From NCBI RefSeq assembly GCF_023100905.1, contig NZ_CP064686.1:7733173-7797172 (forward strand): 64,000 nt of DNA, given 5' to 3'. Shown here piece by piece: positions 8,594-18,496 of this stretch. A program made the translations under genes and the position numbers. Under the pieces are notes generated by a model, which saw only the letters and a program-made list of their open reading frames with translations, was not told where the DNA came from and searched no databases. Numbering within the stretch: the stretch's first letter is position 1; the number at the start of each line of letters is the position of its first letter. The DNA comes from Bradyrhizobium sp. 4. GTDB taxonomy: Bacteria > Pseudomonadota > Alphaproteobacteria > Rhizobiales > Xanthobacteraceae.

Positions 8594-9490
8594 ATGATGA
8601 CACTCGCGATACATGACCAGCGCCTGGCCGGGCCGGGCACCCAGAACGCCGCGATGCGCGACTATGATTCCGTGCGCCGGGCGATCGCCTTCATCTCCGA
8701 AAACTGGCGCGCACAGCCGACCATCGAGGCGATGGCGGATGCGGCCGGCGTCACGCCGGACGAGCTGCACCATCTGTTCCGCCGCTGGGCCTCGATCACG
8801 CCGAAGGCTTTTATGCAGGCGCTCACGCTCGATCACGCCAAGGGCTTGCTCAGGGACTCCGCGAGCATCCTCGACGCCGCGCTTGATTCCGGTCTGTCGG
8901 GTCCGGGCCGGCTGCACGATCTCTTCGTCACCCATGAGGCGATGTCGCCGGGCGAATGGAAGAACGGCGGCGCGGGGCTCATCCTGCGCTACGGCTTCCA
9001 TCACTCGCCGTTCGGCACCGCGATCGTGATCGCGACCGATCGCGGATTGTCGGGACTCGCCTTCGCCGATCCCGGTGAGGAACAGGTGGCGCTCGCCGAC
9101 ATGACGCGGCGATGGCGCAATGCAACCTATGTCGAGGATCACGAAGGCACCGCGCCCTTGGCGCAGCGCATCTTCGACACAAAACTGTGGCGGCCGGACC
9201 AGCCGCTGCGCGTGGTGATGATCGGCACCGATTTCGAGGTCCGGGTGTGGGAGACGTTGCTGAAGATCCCGATGGGCCGCGCGGTGTCCTATTCGGACAT
9301 CGCCTGCAACATCAACAGCCCGAAAGCCTCACGCGCCGTCGGCGCTGCCGTCGGCAAGAACCCGGTGTCGTTCGTCGTGCCCTGTCATCGCGCGCTCGGC
9401 AAGAGCGGCACGCTCACCGGCTATCACTGGGGCATCACCCGTAAGCAGGCGATGCTGGGCTGGGAGGCCGGGCAGCTGGGGATGCAGTAG
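8594..9490 (+). CDS. Ada-like fusion: AraC-type HTH plus O6-methylguanine-DNA methyltransferase
   Basis: The 298-aa product joins an AraC-type helix-turn-helix domain (about residues 22-115) to a methylated-DNA-protein cysteine methyltransferase (about 125-295). The alkyl-acceptor is C264 in the PCHR motif (NPVSFVVPCHRALGKSG). E. coli Ada also has an N-terminal zinc domain that repairs methylphosphotriesters and acts as the sensor. Its four cysteines are absent here, so the protein is probably a repair enzyme whose regulatory half works differently, if at all. The gene is monocistronic and followed by a palindromic repeat. Confidence 0.88.
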   Translation: MMTLAIHDQRLAGPGTQNAAMRDYDSVRRAIAFISENWRAQPTIEAMADAAGVTPDELHHLFRRWASITPKAFMQALTLDHAKGLLRDSASILDAALDSGLSGPGRLHDLFVTHEAMSPGEWKNGGAGLILRYGFHHSPFGTAIVIATDRGLSGLAFADPGEEQVALADMTRRWRNATYVEDHEGTAPLAQRIFDTKLWRPDQPLRVVMIGTDFEVRVWETLLKIPMGRAVSYSDIACNINSPKASRAVGAAVGKNPVSFVVPCHRALGKSGTLTGYHWGITRKQAMLGWEAGQLGMQ

Positions 9491-9499
9491 ATTCACATT

Positions 9500-9640
9500 G
9501 TCGCCCCGGCGAAGGCCGGGACCCATACCGCGTAGTCTATCGTTGGAGGGTGGTGCTAGTCCCACGCGAAGACACGATAACAGCAAGTCTTCGCAAAACC
9601 TCTCGCTGTGGTTATGGGTCCCGGCCTTCGCCGGGACGAC
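9500..9640. repeat. Long inverted-repeat element (28-bp arms)
   Basis: The left arm (9500-9527) begins gtcgccccggcgaaggccgg and the right arm (9613-9640) is its reverse complement apart from one base. The 85-base loop is not obviously repeated. The element fills the gap between the convergent ada-like and gpmA genes. Related GTCGTCCCGG-type palindromes occur elsewhere in this window, so this belongs to a dispersed family. It could fold in RNA from either strand and act as a bidirectional end-of-transcript structure, although no T-tract follows. Confidence 0.85.
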
Positions 9641-9654
9641 ACTGAGTCTTGACG

Positions 9655-10278
9655 TTACGATGCCAGATCCAACTTCGAGGCCACCGTCGAATCCGCATTG
9701 AGGCGGTAGATGATCGGCACGCCGGTGGCGAGCTCGCGCTTCAAAATCCCTTCGGGCGAGAGCTTTTCCAGCACCATGATCAGCGCGCGCAGGGAGTTGC
9801 CGTGAGCCGCAACCAAAGTGCGCTTGCCGTTGAGCACGCCGGGCAGGATCTCCTGCACGTAATACGGCAGCGCGCGCGCGAGCGTGTCCTTCAGGCTTTC
9901 GCCGCCGGGCGGCGGCACGTCGTAGGAGCGGCGCCAGATCAACACCTGGTCCTCGCCCCATTTCTTGCGGGCGTCGTCCTTGTTGAGGCCCGAGAGATCG
10001 CCATAGTCGCGCTCGTTCAGCGCGAGGTTCTTCGTCGTCGGCAGGCCCTTCTGATCGAGCTCGCCGAGAATGAGATCGAGCGTGTGCTGTGCGCGCGTCA
10101 ACACCGAGGTGTAGGCAAGGTCGAACACGAGGCCCTGCGCCTTCAGCTTGCGGCCGGCTTCCGAGGCTTCCTTCACGCCGAGTTCGGTGAGGTCAGGATC
10201 CTTCCAGCCCGTGAACAGGTTCTTCAGATTCCATTCGCTCTGGCCGTGCCGCACCAGCACGAGAAGACGTTCGCTCAT
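9655..10278 (-). CDS. gpmA: 2,3-bisphosphoglycerate-dependent phosphoglycerate mutase
   Basis: This 207-aa enzyme interconverts 3- and 2-phosphoglycerate in glycolysis and gluconeogenesis. The phosphohistidine motif is LVRHGQSEWN (His10 region) and the second catalytic His is in VAAHGNSLRAL. ALNERDYGDLSGLNKDD is also typical. It is shorter than the roughly 250-aa E. coli enzyme, as in other alphaproteobacteria. The ATG at 10278 (MSERLL) is used because the family begins there; an earlier ATG adds ten unconserved residues. It follows dapB on the same strand but is separated by a palindromic repeat. Confidence 0.94.
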   Translation of the reverse strand: MSERLLVLVRHGQSEWNLKNLFTGWKDPDLTELGVKEASEAGRKLKAQGLVFDLAYTSVLTRAQHTLDLILGELDQKGLPTTKNLALNERDYGDLSGLNKDDARKKWGEDQVLIWRRSYDVPPPGGESLKDTLARALPYYVQEILPGVLNGKRTLVAAHGNSLRALIMVLEKLSPEGILKRELATGVPIIYRLNADSTVASKLDLAS

Positions 10279-10306
10279 TGACTGCTTTCCGTTTCGTTCG
10301 TTGTTC

Positions 10307-10355
10307 AAGCATGATCTTGTCGGAAAATCGCTTCACACTTTTCCGGATCATGCTT
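10307..10355. repeat. Dispersed palindromic repeat (aagcatgatc family)
   Basis: The ends aagcatgatc and gatcatgctt are inverted copies, with inner cggaaaa / ttttccg arms. A close relative lies at 50221-50267, and a partial one near 39589. The right end reaches the first base of the dapB stop codon, so the element occupies almost the entire dapB-gpmA gap. Repeats of this kind are common in Bradyrhizobium intergenic DNA. Confidence 0.85.
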
Positions 10356-11170
10356 CACATGTCAGACAGGCCGAGCACGTCGGCCATGGAGTAGTGCCCC
10401 GGCTTCTTGCCATGCGCCCAGAGCGCGGCCTTCAGCGCGCCGTGGGCGAACAGCATGCGATCCTCCGCGTGATGCGACAGCGTCAGGCGCTCGAACGGGC
10501 CGAGGAAGCTCACGCTGTGATCGCCGGCCGCGGTGCCGCCGCGCAACGACGCAAAGCCGATATCGCCGGGCTTGCGCGCGCCGGTGATGCCGTCGCGGCC
10601 GCGATCTGCATGCTCGTCGAGCGCGATGCCGCGGCCGCTAGCTGCCGCCTGGCCCAACATCAGTGCCGTGCCCGAGGGCGCGTCGATCTTCATGCGGTGA
10701 TGGGTTTCGACGATTTCGATATCGAAGCTCTCGTCGAGCGCCTTGGCGACGCGCTTGACCACGGCGGCGAGCAGATTGACACCCAGGCTCATATTGCCGG
10801 ACTGCACCACGACGGCGCGGTTGGTGACGCTCTTGATCACGGCGTTGTCGGAGCCCGACAGGCCCGTCGTTCCGACCACGTGCACGAGGCCTCGCTCGGC
10901 GGCGATCGCGACATTGGCCAAGGTCGCCGCGGGCACGGTGAAATCCAGAATGCCGTCGGCGTCCTTTGACAACGCCCAGAGATCGCCGGAGAGTTTGATG
11001 CCGTTGGCCGGCAGGCCTGCGAGCACGCCGGCATCCTTGCCGAGCAGCTCCGAGCCCGGTGCCTCCAGCGCGCCGGCCAGCACCGCGCCTTTGCTTTCGG
11101 CAATCGCCCGCGTCAGCGCCCGGCCCATCCGGCCGCCGGCTCCAGCAACAATCAAGCGCATGTCGGACAT
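10355..11170 (-). CDS. dapB: 4-hydroxy-tetrahydrodipicolinate reductase
   Basis: The 271-aa product catalyses the NAD(P)H-dependent reduction step in lysine and diaminopimelate synthesis. The N-terminus has the dinucleotide-binding GAGGRMGRALTRAI. The family signature VETHHRMKIDAPSGTAL (about residues 155-172) holds the catalytic His and Lys. VVGTTGLSG and SGNMSLGVNLL also match. The gene is monocistronic or the start of a short unit with gpmA, with a palindromic repeat between them. Confidence 0.96.
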   Translation of the reverse strand: MSDMRLIVAGAGGRMGRALTRAIAESKGAVLAGALEAPGSELLGKDAGVLAGLPANGIKLSGDLWALSKDADGILDFTVPAATLANVAIAAERGLVHVVGTTGLSGSDNAVIKSVTNRAVVVQSGNMSLGVNLLAAVVKRVAKALDESFDIEIVETHHRMKIDAPSGTALMLGQAAASGRGIALDEHADRGRDGITGARKPGDIGFASLRGGTAAGDHSVSFLGPFERLTLSHHAEDRMLFAHGALKAALWAHGKKPGHYSMADVLGLSDM

Positions 11171-11236
11171 GGTGCGATCCTCTCACGGTCGTTGTAGCGG
11201 GGGGAGGCAGTTCCGGCAACCGAGGGGCAAACGCCA

Positions 11237-11328
11237 CCGTCATGCCCGGGATTGTCCCGGGCATCCACGAACGGCCACGCATATGAGACCGAAGACGTGA
11301 ATGGCCGGGTCAGGCCCGGCCATGACGG
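11237..11328. repeat. Compound palindromic repeat element
   Basis: The outer arms ccgtcatg (11237-11244) and catgacgg (11321-11328) are inverted copies. Inside are two smaller hairpins: cccggg-attgt-cccggg at 11245-11261 and a gccggg...cccggc hairpin at about 11303-11320. This resembles the two-hairpin repeats scattered through Bradyrhizobium chromosomes. It lies between the dapB start and the DUF1330 gene end. Confidence 0.75.
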
Positions 11329-11341
11329 AGCTGAGCGCGCC

Positions 11342-11653
11342 TCAGCCGTCTGACGGCTGCGGGCCGTCATAGCCCTCGATGATGATGAGGTCGGCGACGG
11401 AGTGCGGCTGGCGCACCTTGATGTTGGCTTGGTATTCCGGCGAGTTGTAGCAGGCGATCGCGGTCTCGTAATCCGGGAATTCGATCACGACGTTGCGGGT
11501 GCGGCTGGCGCCTTCGACGGTGGTGAACTTGCCGGCGCGGACGACGAAGCGGCCACCCCATTTCTTGAAGATCGGACCATTGGCGACGGCATAGGGCTTG
11601 TAGCCCTCGTCGCTGCTCACATCGACGCGCCCGATCCAGTAGCCTTTTGCCAT
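11342..11653 (-). CDS. DUF1330 family protein
   Basis: This small 103-aa protein matches the DUF1330 family, a ferredoxin-like dimeric alpha-beta barrel fold: YWIGRVDVSSDEGYKPYAVANGPIFKKWGGRFVVRAGK followed by VVIEFPDYETAIACYNSPEYQ. Members have no agreed function. It lies 23 bp downstream of pyrF on the same strand and is probably co-transcribed with it. Confidence 0.85.
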   Translation of the reverse strand: MAKGYWIGRVDVSSDEGYKPYAVANGPIFKKWGGRFVVRAGKFTTVEGASRTRNVVIEFPDYETAIACYNSPEYQANIKVRQPHSVADLIIIEGYDGPQPSDG

Positions 11654-11676
11654 TGTTCTTCTCCCTGTGTTGTTGA

Positions 11677-12387
11677 TTAGCCGAGCGCTTGCGCGATCTC
11701 GGCCTGGATGGCCTCGGCAATCGCCTTGGGGTCCGTGGCTTCCACCACCGGCCGACCGACGACGAGGTGGTCCGCGCCGGCCGCAATCGCGCGGCCCGGC
11801 GTCATGATGCGTTTCTGGTCGCCGCTCGCCGCGCCGGCCGGCCGGATGCCGGGGGTGACGAGGCTCATCTGGTGGCCGACGATCTTGCGCAAGGCTCCGA
11901 CTTCTTCGGGCGACGATACCAGCCCGTCGATGCCGAGCACCTGCGCCTGCTGCGCGCGCGCTTCGACGAGCTCGGAGACGCCGAGCCGGAAGCCTGCCGC
12001 GTGCAGATCGTCCTCGTTGTAGGACGTCAGAACAGTGACGGCGAGGATCTTCAGGTTCGAGCTGCCGCGACCTTCGACGGCACCCTTCATGGTCTGCGGA
12101 TAAGCGTGCACGGTGAGGAAGGTCGCGCCGAGTTTGGTGATGCTGTCGACGCCTTGCGCCACGGTGTTGCCGATGTCGTGCAGCTTGAGATCGAGAAAGA
12201 CCTTCTTGCCCTTGTCGACGAGCTTGCCGACCAGCGGCAAGCCGCCGGCATAAGCCAGCCGATAGCCGATCTTGTAGAAGGTGACGCTGTCGCCGAGCCG
12301 GTTGACCATCGCTTCCGCGGCATCAACGCTGGGAAGATCGAGCGCGACGATCAGGCGGTCTTTCGGGGCAATCTCGGCTGGCGTCAT
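11677..12387 (-). CDS. pyrF: Orotidine 5'-phosphate decarboxylase
   Basis: The 236-aa enzyme makes UMP in the last step of pyrimidine synthesis. The signature FLDLKLHDIGNT carries the catalytic Asp-Lys-Asp set, VTPGIRP is the loop near the phosphate site and DHLVVGRP closes the barrel. It starts six bases after the stop of the upstream FMN reductase gene, so these form one unit continuing into the DUF1330 gene. Confidence 0.96.
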   Translation of the reverse strand: MTPAEIAPKDRLIVALDLPSVDAAEAMVNRLGDSVTFYKIGYRLAYAGGLPLVGKLVDKGKKVFLDLKLHDIGNTVAQGVDSITKLGATFLTVHAYPQTMKGAVEGRGSSNLKILAVTVLTSYNEDDLHAAGFRLGVSELVEARAQQAQVLGIDGLVSSPEEVGALRKIVGHQMSLVTPGIRPAGAASGDQKRIMTPGRAIAAGADHLVVGRPVVEATDPKAIAEAIQAEIAQALG

Positions 12388-12393
12388 GTCACC

Positions 12394-12972
12394 TCACATC
12401 ATGCGTTGGGAAATGTCGATCAACTGCCGCACCAGTTCCTTCAACGCGGCGATATCGCCCTCGTGCTTCAGCCTGTCCATATCGTCATAGGCCTGGTCGG
12501 CAAAGGCGAGCGTGAGCTGGCTGGCAATCACATTGGCGTGGCAGGAGGTCAGGATCAGCCGCAGCGCCTGCAGCGCGCGAGCCGCGCCAAGCCGGCTCTG
12601 CGAGGCGCCGGCGAGTGCGAAGACACGGTTGCGGAACACCTCGCCACGGGGCTCGTGCAGCTCATGCACGCGGCTGACCCAGTCGATCGCGTTCTTCAGC
12701 AGCGGCGGCACCGAGGCGTTGTATTCGGGCGAGACGATCAGCACGCCGTGATGCGCGCCGATCATGCGCTTGAGATTGATCGCGTGCTTGGGCACACCCG
12801 ACTTGGCCTGCAGATCGCCGTCATAGATCGGCAGCGGAAAATCGGCGAGCGAGATGCGGGTGACGTCGACGCCGGCCTGGTCGAATGCATAGGCGGCGAC
12901 CGCTGCCAGCTTCGCATTATGCGAGCCGGTCCGCAGTGAGCCGGGAATGATCAGGATTTTCGGTGCGGACAT
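12394..12972 (-). CDS. NAD(P)H-dependent FMN reductase family protein
   Basis: This 192-aa flavodoxin-fold protein has the FMN phosphate loop PGSLRTGSHNAKLA at the N-terminus and SPEYNASVPPLLKNAIDW, the hallmark of the NADPH-dependent FMN reductase (azoreductase/ChrR-like) family. Such enzymes reduce quinones, azo compounds or free flavins in the cytoplasm. The ATG at 12972 (MSAPKIL) is preferred to an upstream ATG that adds 13 unconserved residues. The gene lies immediately before pyrF. Confidence 0.85.
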   Translation of the reverse strand: MSAPKILIIPGSLRTGSHNAKLAAVAAYAFDQAGVDVTRISLADFPLPIYDGDLQAKSGVPKHAINLKRMIGAHHGVLIVSPEYNASVPPLLKNAIDWVSRVHELHEPRGEVFRNRVFALAGASQSRLGAARALQALRLILTSCHANVIASQLTLAFADQAYDDMDRLKHEGDIAALKELVRQLIDISQRMM

Positions 12973-13029
12973 CCGCTTCCATGCGTTCGGCGAAACGAGC
13001 CCGCCACGCAAACAGGAATGCCGGCGGAA

Positions 13030-13629
13030 TTAGTCCTTGCGATACACCCAGACGCGGGCCGGCGGAAGGTTCATCCAGATCCGTTCCGAGGCCTCTGTGG
13101 ACACGCCGGGCAGCGATTTCGGAATCGGCGGCACCACCGCATAGGTGAACTGGACGAAGGGCGCACCGGGCGCCAGCGCCGTGAAGGCGTCGCGAATGAG
13201 CCGCAGCCGCGTCAGCATCGGTTTTGTGACCAGCGGGAGGCCAGAGACGACCGCGGAGGCCGGCGCGCTCAGCACGTTCCAGAGCGTGTCGCGCAGGCGA
13301 TAGGCATCACCCTGCACCACCTTGGCCTGCGGATAGCGGTCGCGCAGCAGGGCGCAGAAGCCTGGATTGTATTCGACTAGGACGAGGCGCTTCTGGTCGA
13401 CGCCGCGCTCGACCAGGGCCGAGGTGATGGCGCCGGTGCCGGGCCCGAGCTCGACCACCGGTGCGTCCGAATTGACGTCGACGTAGTGGGCCATGGTCCG
13501 GGCCAGCAGCTTGCCCGACGGCATCACCGCGCCCATGTGGAGGGGCTTTTCGATCCATGACCGGAGAAAACGCACCTCGTCATCGAGACGGGGCTTCTTC
13601 AACGCACGCGCGGACGATGGCAATGGCAT
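13030..13629 (-). CDS. SAM-dependent methyltransferase, PmtA-like phospholipid N-methyltransferase
   Basis: The 199-aa product has the SAM-binding motif VVELGPGTGAITSAL and an N-terminus, RFLRSWIEKPLHMGAVMPSGKLLARTM, that strongly resembles rhizobial (Sinorhizobium-type) phosphatidylethanolamine N-methyltransferases. FVQFTYAVVPPIP near the C-terminus also fits that group. Such enzymes make phosphatidylcholine, a major membrane lipid in rhizobia. Bradyrhizobium is known to have several paralogues with different activities, so I do not assign a symbol. A KsgA-like rRNA methyltransferase is less likely because the protein is short and lacks that family's C-terminal domain. Confidence 0.72.
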   Translation of the reverse strand: MPLPSSARALKKPRLDDEVRFLRSWIEKPLHMGAVMPSGKLLARTMAHYVDVNSDAPVVELGPGTGAITSALVERGVDQKRLVLVEYNPGFCALLRDRYPQAKVVQGDAYRLRDTLWNVLSAPASAVVSGLPLVTKPMLTRLRLIRDAFTALAPGAPFVQFTYAVVPPIPKSLPGVSTEASERIWMNLPPARVWVYRKD

Positions 13630-13717
13630 GTCGGGACCGGCCGGGACCGCGTGACCGCGGCGTGTCAGAAAATGGTCATAAAGACGTATAGGCCGAAGGC
13701 GGCACGGTCAAGACGCG

Positions 13718-14854
13718 TCAACTCGCGCGATTACCGAAGAAATCCTTGACCTTGGTGAAGAAACCCTCGGATTCCGGCTGGGTGTTGCCGGAGGAGAGTT
13801 TTTCGAACTCGGCCAGCAATTCCTGCTGCTTCTTGGTGAGATTTTGCGGCGTCTCGACCACGACCTGAACATACATGTCGCCCATCTGGCGCGAGCGCAG
13901 CACCGGCATGCCTTTTGATGCGATGCGGAATCGGCGGCTGGACTGGGTCCCCGCGGGGACCTTCACCTTGGTCTTGCCCTTCTCGATGGTCGGCACCTCG
14001 AATTCGCCGCCAAGCGCCGCCGTCACCATCGAGATCGGCACACGACAATGCAGATCGGCGCCGTCGCGTTGGAAGAACTGGTGCTGGGCCAGCGACAGGA
14101 AGATGTAGAGGTCGCCGGGCGGGCCGCCGCGGACCCCGGCCTCGCCCTCTCCGGCGAGCCTGATCCTGGTGCCATCCTCGACTCCAGGGGGAATGTTGAC
14201 CGACAGATTCCGCTCGCGGGTGACACGCCCCTGACCCGAGCAGGACGGGCAGGCGTCTTCGATCATCTGGCCGCGCCCCTGGCAGCCCGGACAGGTGCGC
14301 TCCAGCGTGAAGAAGCCCTGCGACTGCCGTACGCGTCCGGCGCCGCCGCAGGTCGAGCAGGTCTTCGGCTTGGTGCCGGCCTTGGCTCCGATGCCCGAGC
14401 AGGCTTCGCAGGTGACCGAGACCGGGATCTCGATCTGCGCGGTCTTGCCGCCAAAAGCTTCCTCGAGCGTGATTTCCATGTTGTAGCGCAGGTCGGCGCC
14501 GCGCTCGCGGCCGCCACGGCCGCCGCGCTGTCCAGCCATGCCGAACAAATCTTCGAAAATGTCGGAAAAGGAGGAGGCGAAGCCCGCGCCGAAACCGGGG
14601 CCGCCACCGCCGCCGCCCTGCTCGAAGGCGGCATGACCGAAACGGTCATAGGCGGCGCGCTTGTCCTTGTCTTTCAGGACCTCGTAGGCTTCGTTGATTT
14701 CCTTGAATTTGACTTCGCTGGTGTCGTCCCCGGGATTGCGGTCGGGGTGAAACTTCATCGCCAGCTTGCGGAACGACGATTTCAGGACGGAATCGTCGGC
14801 ATCGCGTTCGACTTCGAGGGTTTCGTAGTAGCAGCGCTTGGTGGACGTGGACAT
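13718..14854 (-). CDS. dnaJ: Chaperone DnaJ
   Basis: This 378-aa co-chaperone stimulates DnaK ATPase. It has an N-terminal J domain with the HPD motif (KFHPDRNPG), a Gly/Phe-rich linker (QGGGGGGPGFGAGF), and four CxxCxGxG zinc repeats at about residues 148-215 (CEACSGIG, CSTCGGAG, CPGCQGRG, CPSCSGQG), then the substrate-binding C-terminal domains. The order dnaK-dnaJ on one strand is standard, but a 260-bp gap separates them, so dnaJ may have its own promoter. Confidence 0.97.
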   Translation of the reverse strand: MSTSTKRCYYETLEVERDADDSVLKSSFRKLAMKFHPDRNPGDDTSEVKFKEINEAYEVLKDKDKRAAYDRFGHAAFEQGGGGGGPGFGAGFASSFSDIFEDLFGMAGQRGGRGGRERGADLRYNMEITLEEAFGGKTAQIEIPVSVTCEACSGIGAKAGTKPKTCSTCGGAGRVRQSQGFFTLERTCPGCQGRGQMIEDACPSCSGQGRVTRERNLSVNIPPGVEDGTRIRLAGEGEAGVRGGPPGDLYIFLSLAQHQFFQRDGADLHCRVPISMVTAALGGEFEVPTIEKGKTKVKVPAGTQSSRRFRIASKGMPVLRSRQMGDMYVQVVVETPQNLTKKQQELLAEFEKLSSGNTQPESEGFFTKVKDFFGNRAS

Positions 14855-15114
14855 GATGAGCTCAGTCTATCCGATCGCGATTCAAGTCGGAGCGAAGCAA
14901 CGTCGCCATGCAACGATATAGGCAGCCTTCCGCCTCGCGGCAGAGGATTGCACGGCAGCATTCAGAATAACGGCTGGGAATTGATCGATCGTAACGGGGC
15001 CGATTTTAGCAAGGCCTTGCCCCGTCGAGCCCGACACGATGGCCTCCCCCGCGAGGGAGGAGGCCGTTGGCGCGTGTGGGGTCCAAGCCGTCCGCATCAT
15101 CACCCTCGCGGGGT

Positions 15115-17016
<1,902 letters not shown>

Positions 17017-17412
17017 GGTCCTGTATCCTTGTTTTTGCGGCAGGTTGGCTGGGCCCAGAAGGCACCCGAACCGAAACCCCCTAAGATCAAACATTCGCGA
17101 TATTGCGATGGTTGACGCTCATATAGGAGGGGGGGAGGGGCCCGCAAGGACCGAACGCAAGTTTCGGCCGTGAAAACATTGGGTTTTGGAAGATCATATC
17201 CGGGCTGAACCCGCCTTGCGGGTGAGGAATTATTAACAGGTCCCGCGATCGGCCGGCATCCGCTACCGCGTTCCGCCCTGCCCTGTTGCGGCAAGACCAA
17301 ACCCGCTAAAAGGCGGGCGGCCGAGCGGGCTCGTCATCTGGCTGCGTCGCGCGACAAAGCGGCCCGGTGGCCGACCATCGAACGGCCTCAATGTGAACCA
17401 ATCAGAGTGCCC
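17017..17412. other. Intergenic region between divergent dnaK and secreted-protein genes
   Basis: This 396-bp gap holds the dnaK control region on its left side (see the promoter at 17118-17148). I see no gene in it. A purine-rich run (aggagggggggagggg) lies inside the promoter spacer. No CIRCE inverted repeat (TTAGCACTC...GAGTGCTAA) is present here. Confidence 0.6.
17118..17148 (-). promoter_or_regulatory. Candidate heat-shock promoter of dnaK
   Basis: Read on the minus strand, CTTGCG (17143-17148) and CCTATATGAG (17118-17127) resemble the alphaproteobacterial RpoH promoter form CTTGAC ... CYTATNTNNG. The -10 part fits fully and the -35 part has two mismatches. The distance from CTTGCG to TATATG is 17 bp. 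Transcription would begin about 95 bp before the dnaK ATG. The spacer is an unusual run of pyrimidines on this strand. This is a pattern match by eye only. Confidence 0.5.
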
Positions 17413-18354
17413 ATGAAGCTGATCCGCCCCCTTGCTGCGCTCGCCCTCCTCGTTGCCTCTGCGCTTCCGGCTCTGGCTGCCGACGCCGTTTTCCCACCGG
17501 GCTTGCACCTCGGCATGGTGCCATTGGTCGGTCTCAACACGGCCAAGACCTTTCCCGGCTTCGAGAGCGAGGACGGCAACGTCAAGGTGCTGATCACAGA
17601 ACTGCCGCCGGCGGCCTATGGCGAGGTCGTGAGCGCCTTCAACTCCAATCCAGCCGGAGCCAACGGCGTCAAGCAGGACAAGATCGAGACGCCCGCGGGT
17701 CTTGCCTATTTCACGACCGAGAGCGGCAAGGCCGGCGAGACCCCGGTGCGGCGCTATTCGATGATCGTGCCGGGGGCCGGCTTCTCCGGCTATGTCGCGG
17801 TGCAGATTCCAGAGAATGCGATCAAGATCTACACCGACGAGGCGGTGCGGCAGATGTTTGCGAGCGTCGTCACCCGCAAGCAGGTCTCGGCCGAAGAGCA
17901 GATCGCGCTGATGCCGTTCAAGATCACCGATCTCGCCGACTTCAAGGACGTCCGCACGCTGGCGCCGGGCTCGAGCATCATCCTGGCCGACGGCGACGAG
18001 AGCTCCGGCTATGAATCGAAGCCATTCATCATCCTCGGCGTGATTGGCGCCACCCCGCAAGCCGCCGACGACCGCGCCCGCTTCGCCCAGGAGGCGGCGC
18101 TCCAGATTCCCGGCGTGCGCGAGTCGCGCGTCACCATGTCCGAGCCGATCCGCATCAGCGGCCAGCAGGGTTTCGAGACCCGGATCGACGGCGTCAGCGG
18201 CAAGGACAAGACGCCGGTGACCGTGGTGCAGTGGATCCGCTTCAGCAGCGGCGGCGCCTCGCTGCGCATCATCGCCAGCGCCCCGCGCGAGCAATGGCCG
18301 GCCGCCTTCACCCGCTTCCGCGCGGTCCGCGACGGCATCCAGCCGAAGGGCTAG
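17413..18354 (+). CDS. Hypothetical secreted protein
   Basis: I do not recognise a family with a known function. The 313-aa product has a clear Sec signal peptide (KLIRPLAALALLVASALPALA, cleavage after ALA near residue 22) and so is probably periplasmic. The mature part has no cysteines that I can see and no catalytic motif. It looks like a soluble beta-rich protein (repeated stretches such as PVTVVQWIRFSSGGASLRII). A GTG six bases upstream (17407) is an alternative start. The gene is divergent from dnaK and followed by the exported nicotinamidase gene on the same strand 142 bp later. Confidence 0.7.
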   Translation: MKLIRPLAALALLVASALPALAADAVFPPGLHLGMVPLVGLNTAKTFPGFESEDGNVKVLITELPPAAYGEVVSAFNSNPAGANGVKQDKIETPAGLAYFTTESGKAGETPVRRYSMIVPGAGFSGYVAVQIPENAIKIYTDEAVRQMFASVVTRKQVSAEEQIALMPFKITDLADFKDVRTLAPGSSIILADGDESSGYESKPFIILGVIGATPQAADDRARFAQEAALQIPGVRESRVTMSEPIRISGQQGFETRIDGVSGKDKTPVTVVQWIRFSSGGASLRIIASAPREQWPAAFTRFRAVRDGIQPKG

Positions 18355-18433
18355 CCCGACACTCATCGTCGTCCCGGCGAAGATATCCGGTCAGCAGCCC
18401 AACGACTCACCAAAGCCGGCTGCATTTTCGGGC

Positions 18434-18455
18434 TTCTGTTCGTATACGAACGGAA
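18434..18455. promoter_or_regulatory. 22-bp palindrome, candidate operator before the nicotinamidase gene
   Basis: The sequence centres on GTTCGTATACGAAC, a perfect 14-bp palindrome (18438-18451). Extending to ttct / ggaa on the two sides gives 11-bp half-sites with one mismatch. It lies 42 bp before the start codon at 18497, in the normal place for a repressor or activator site. The regulator is unknown and none is adjacent. Confidence 0.5.
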
Positions 18456-18496
18456 CTAGGCTCCCCTTCCGTTGAGTTCATCCTGGAGGGAGGCGA

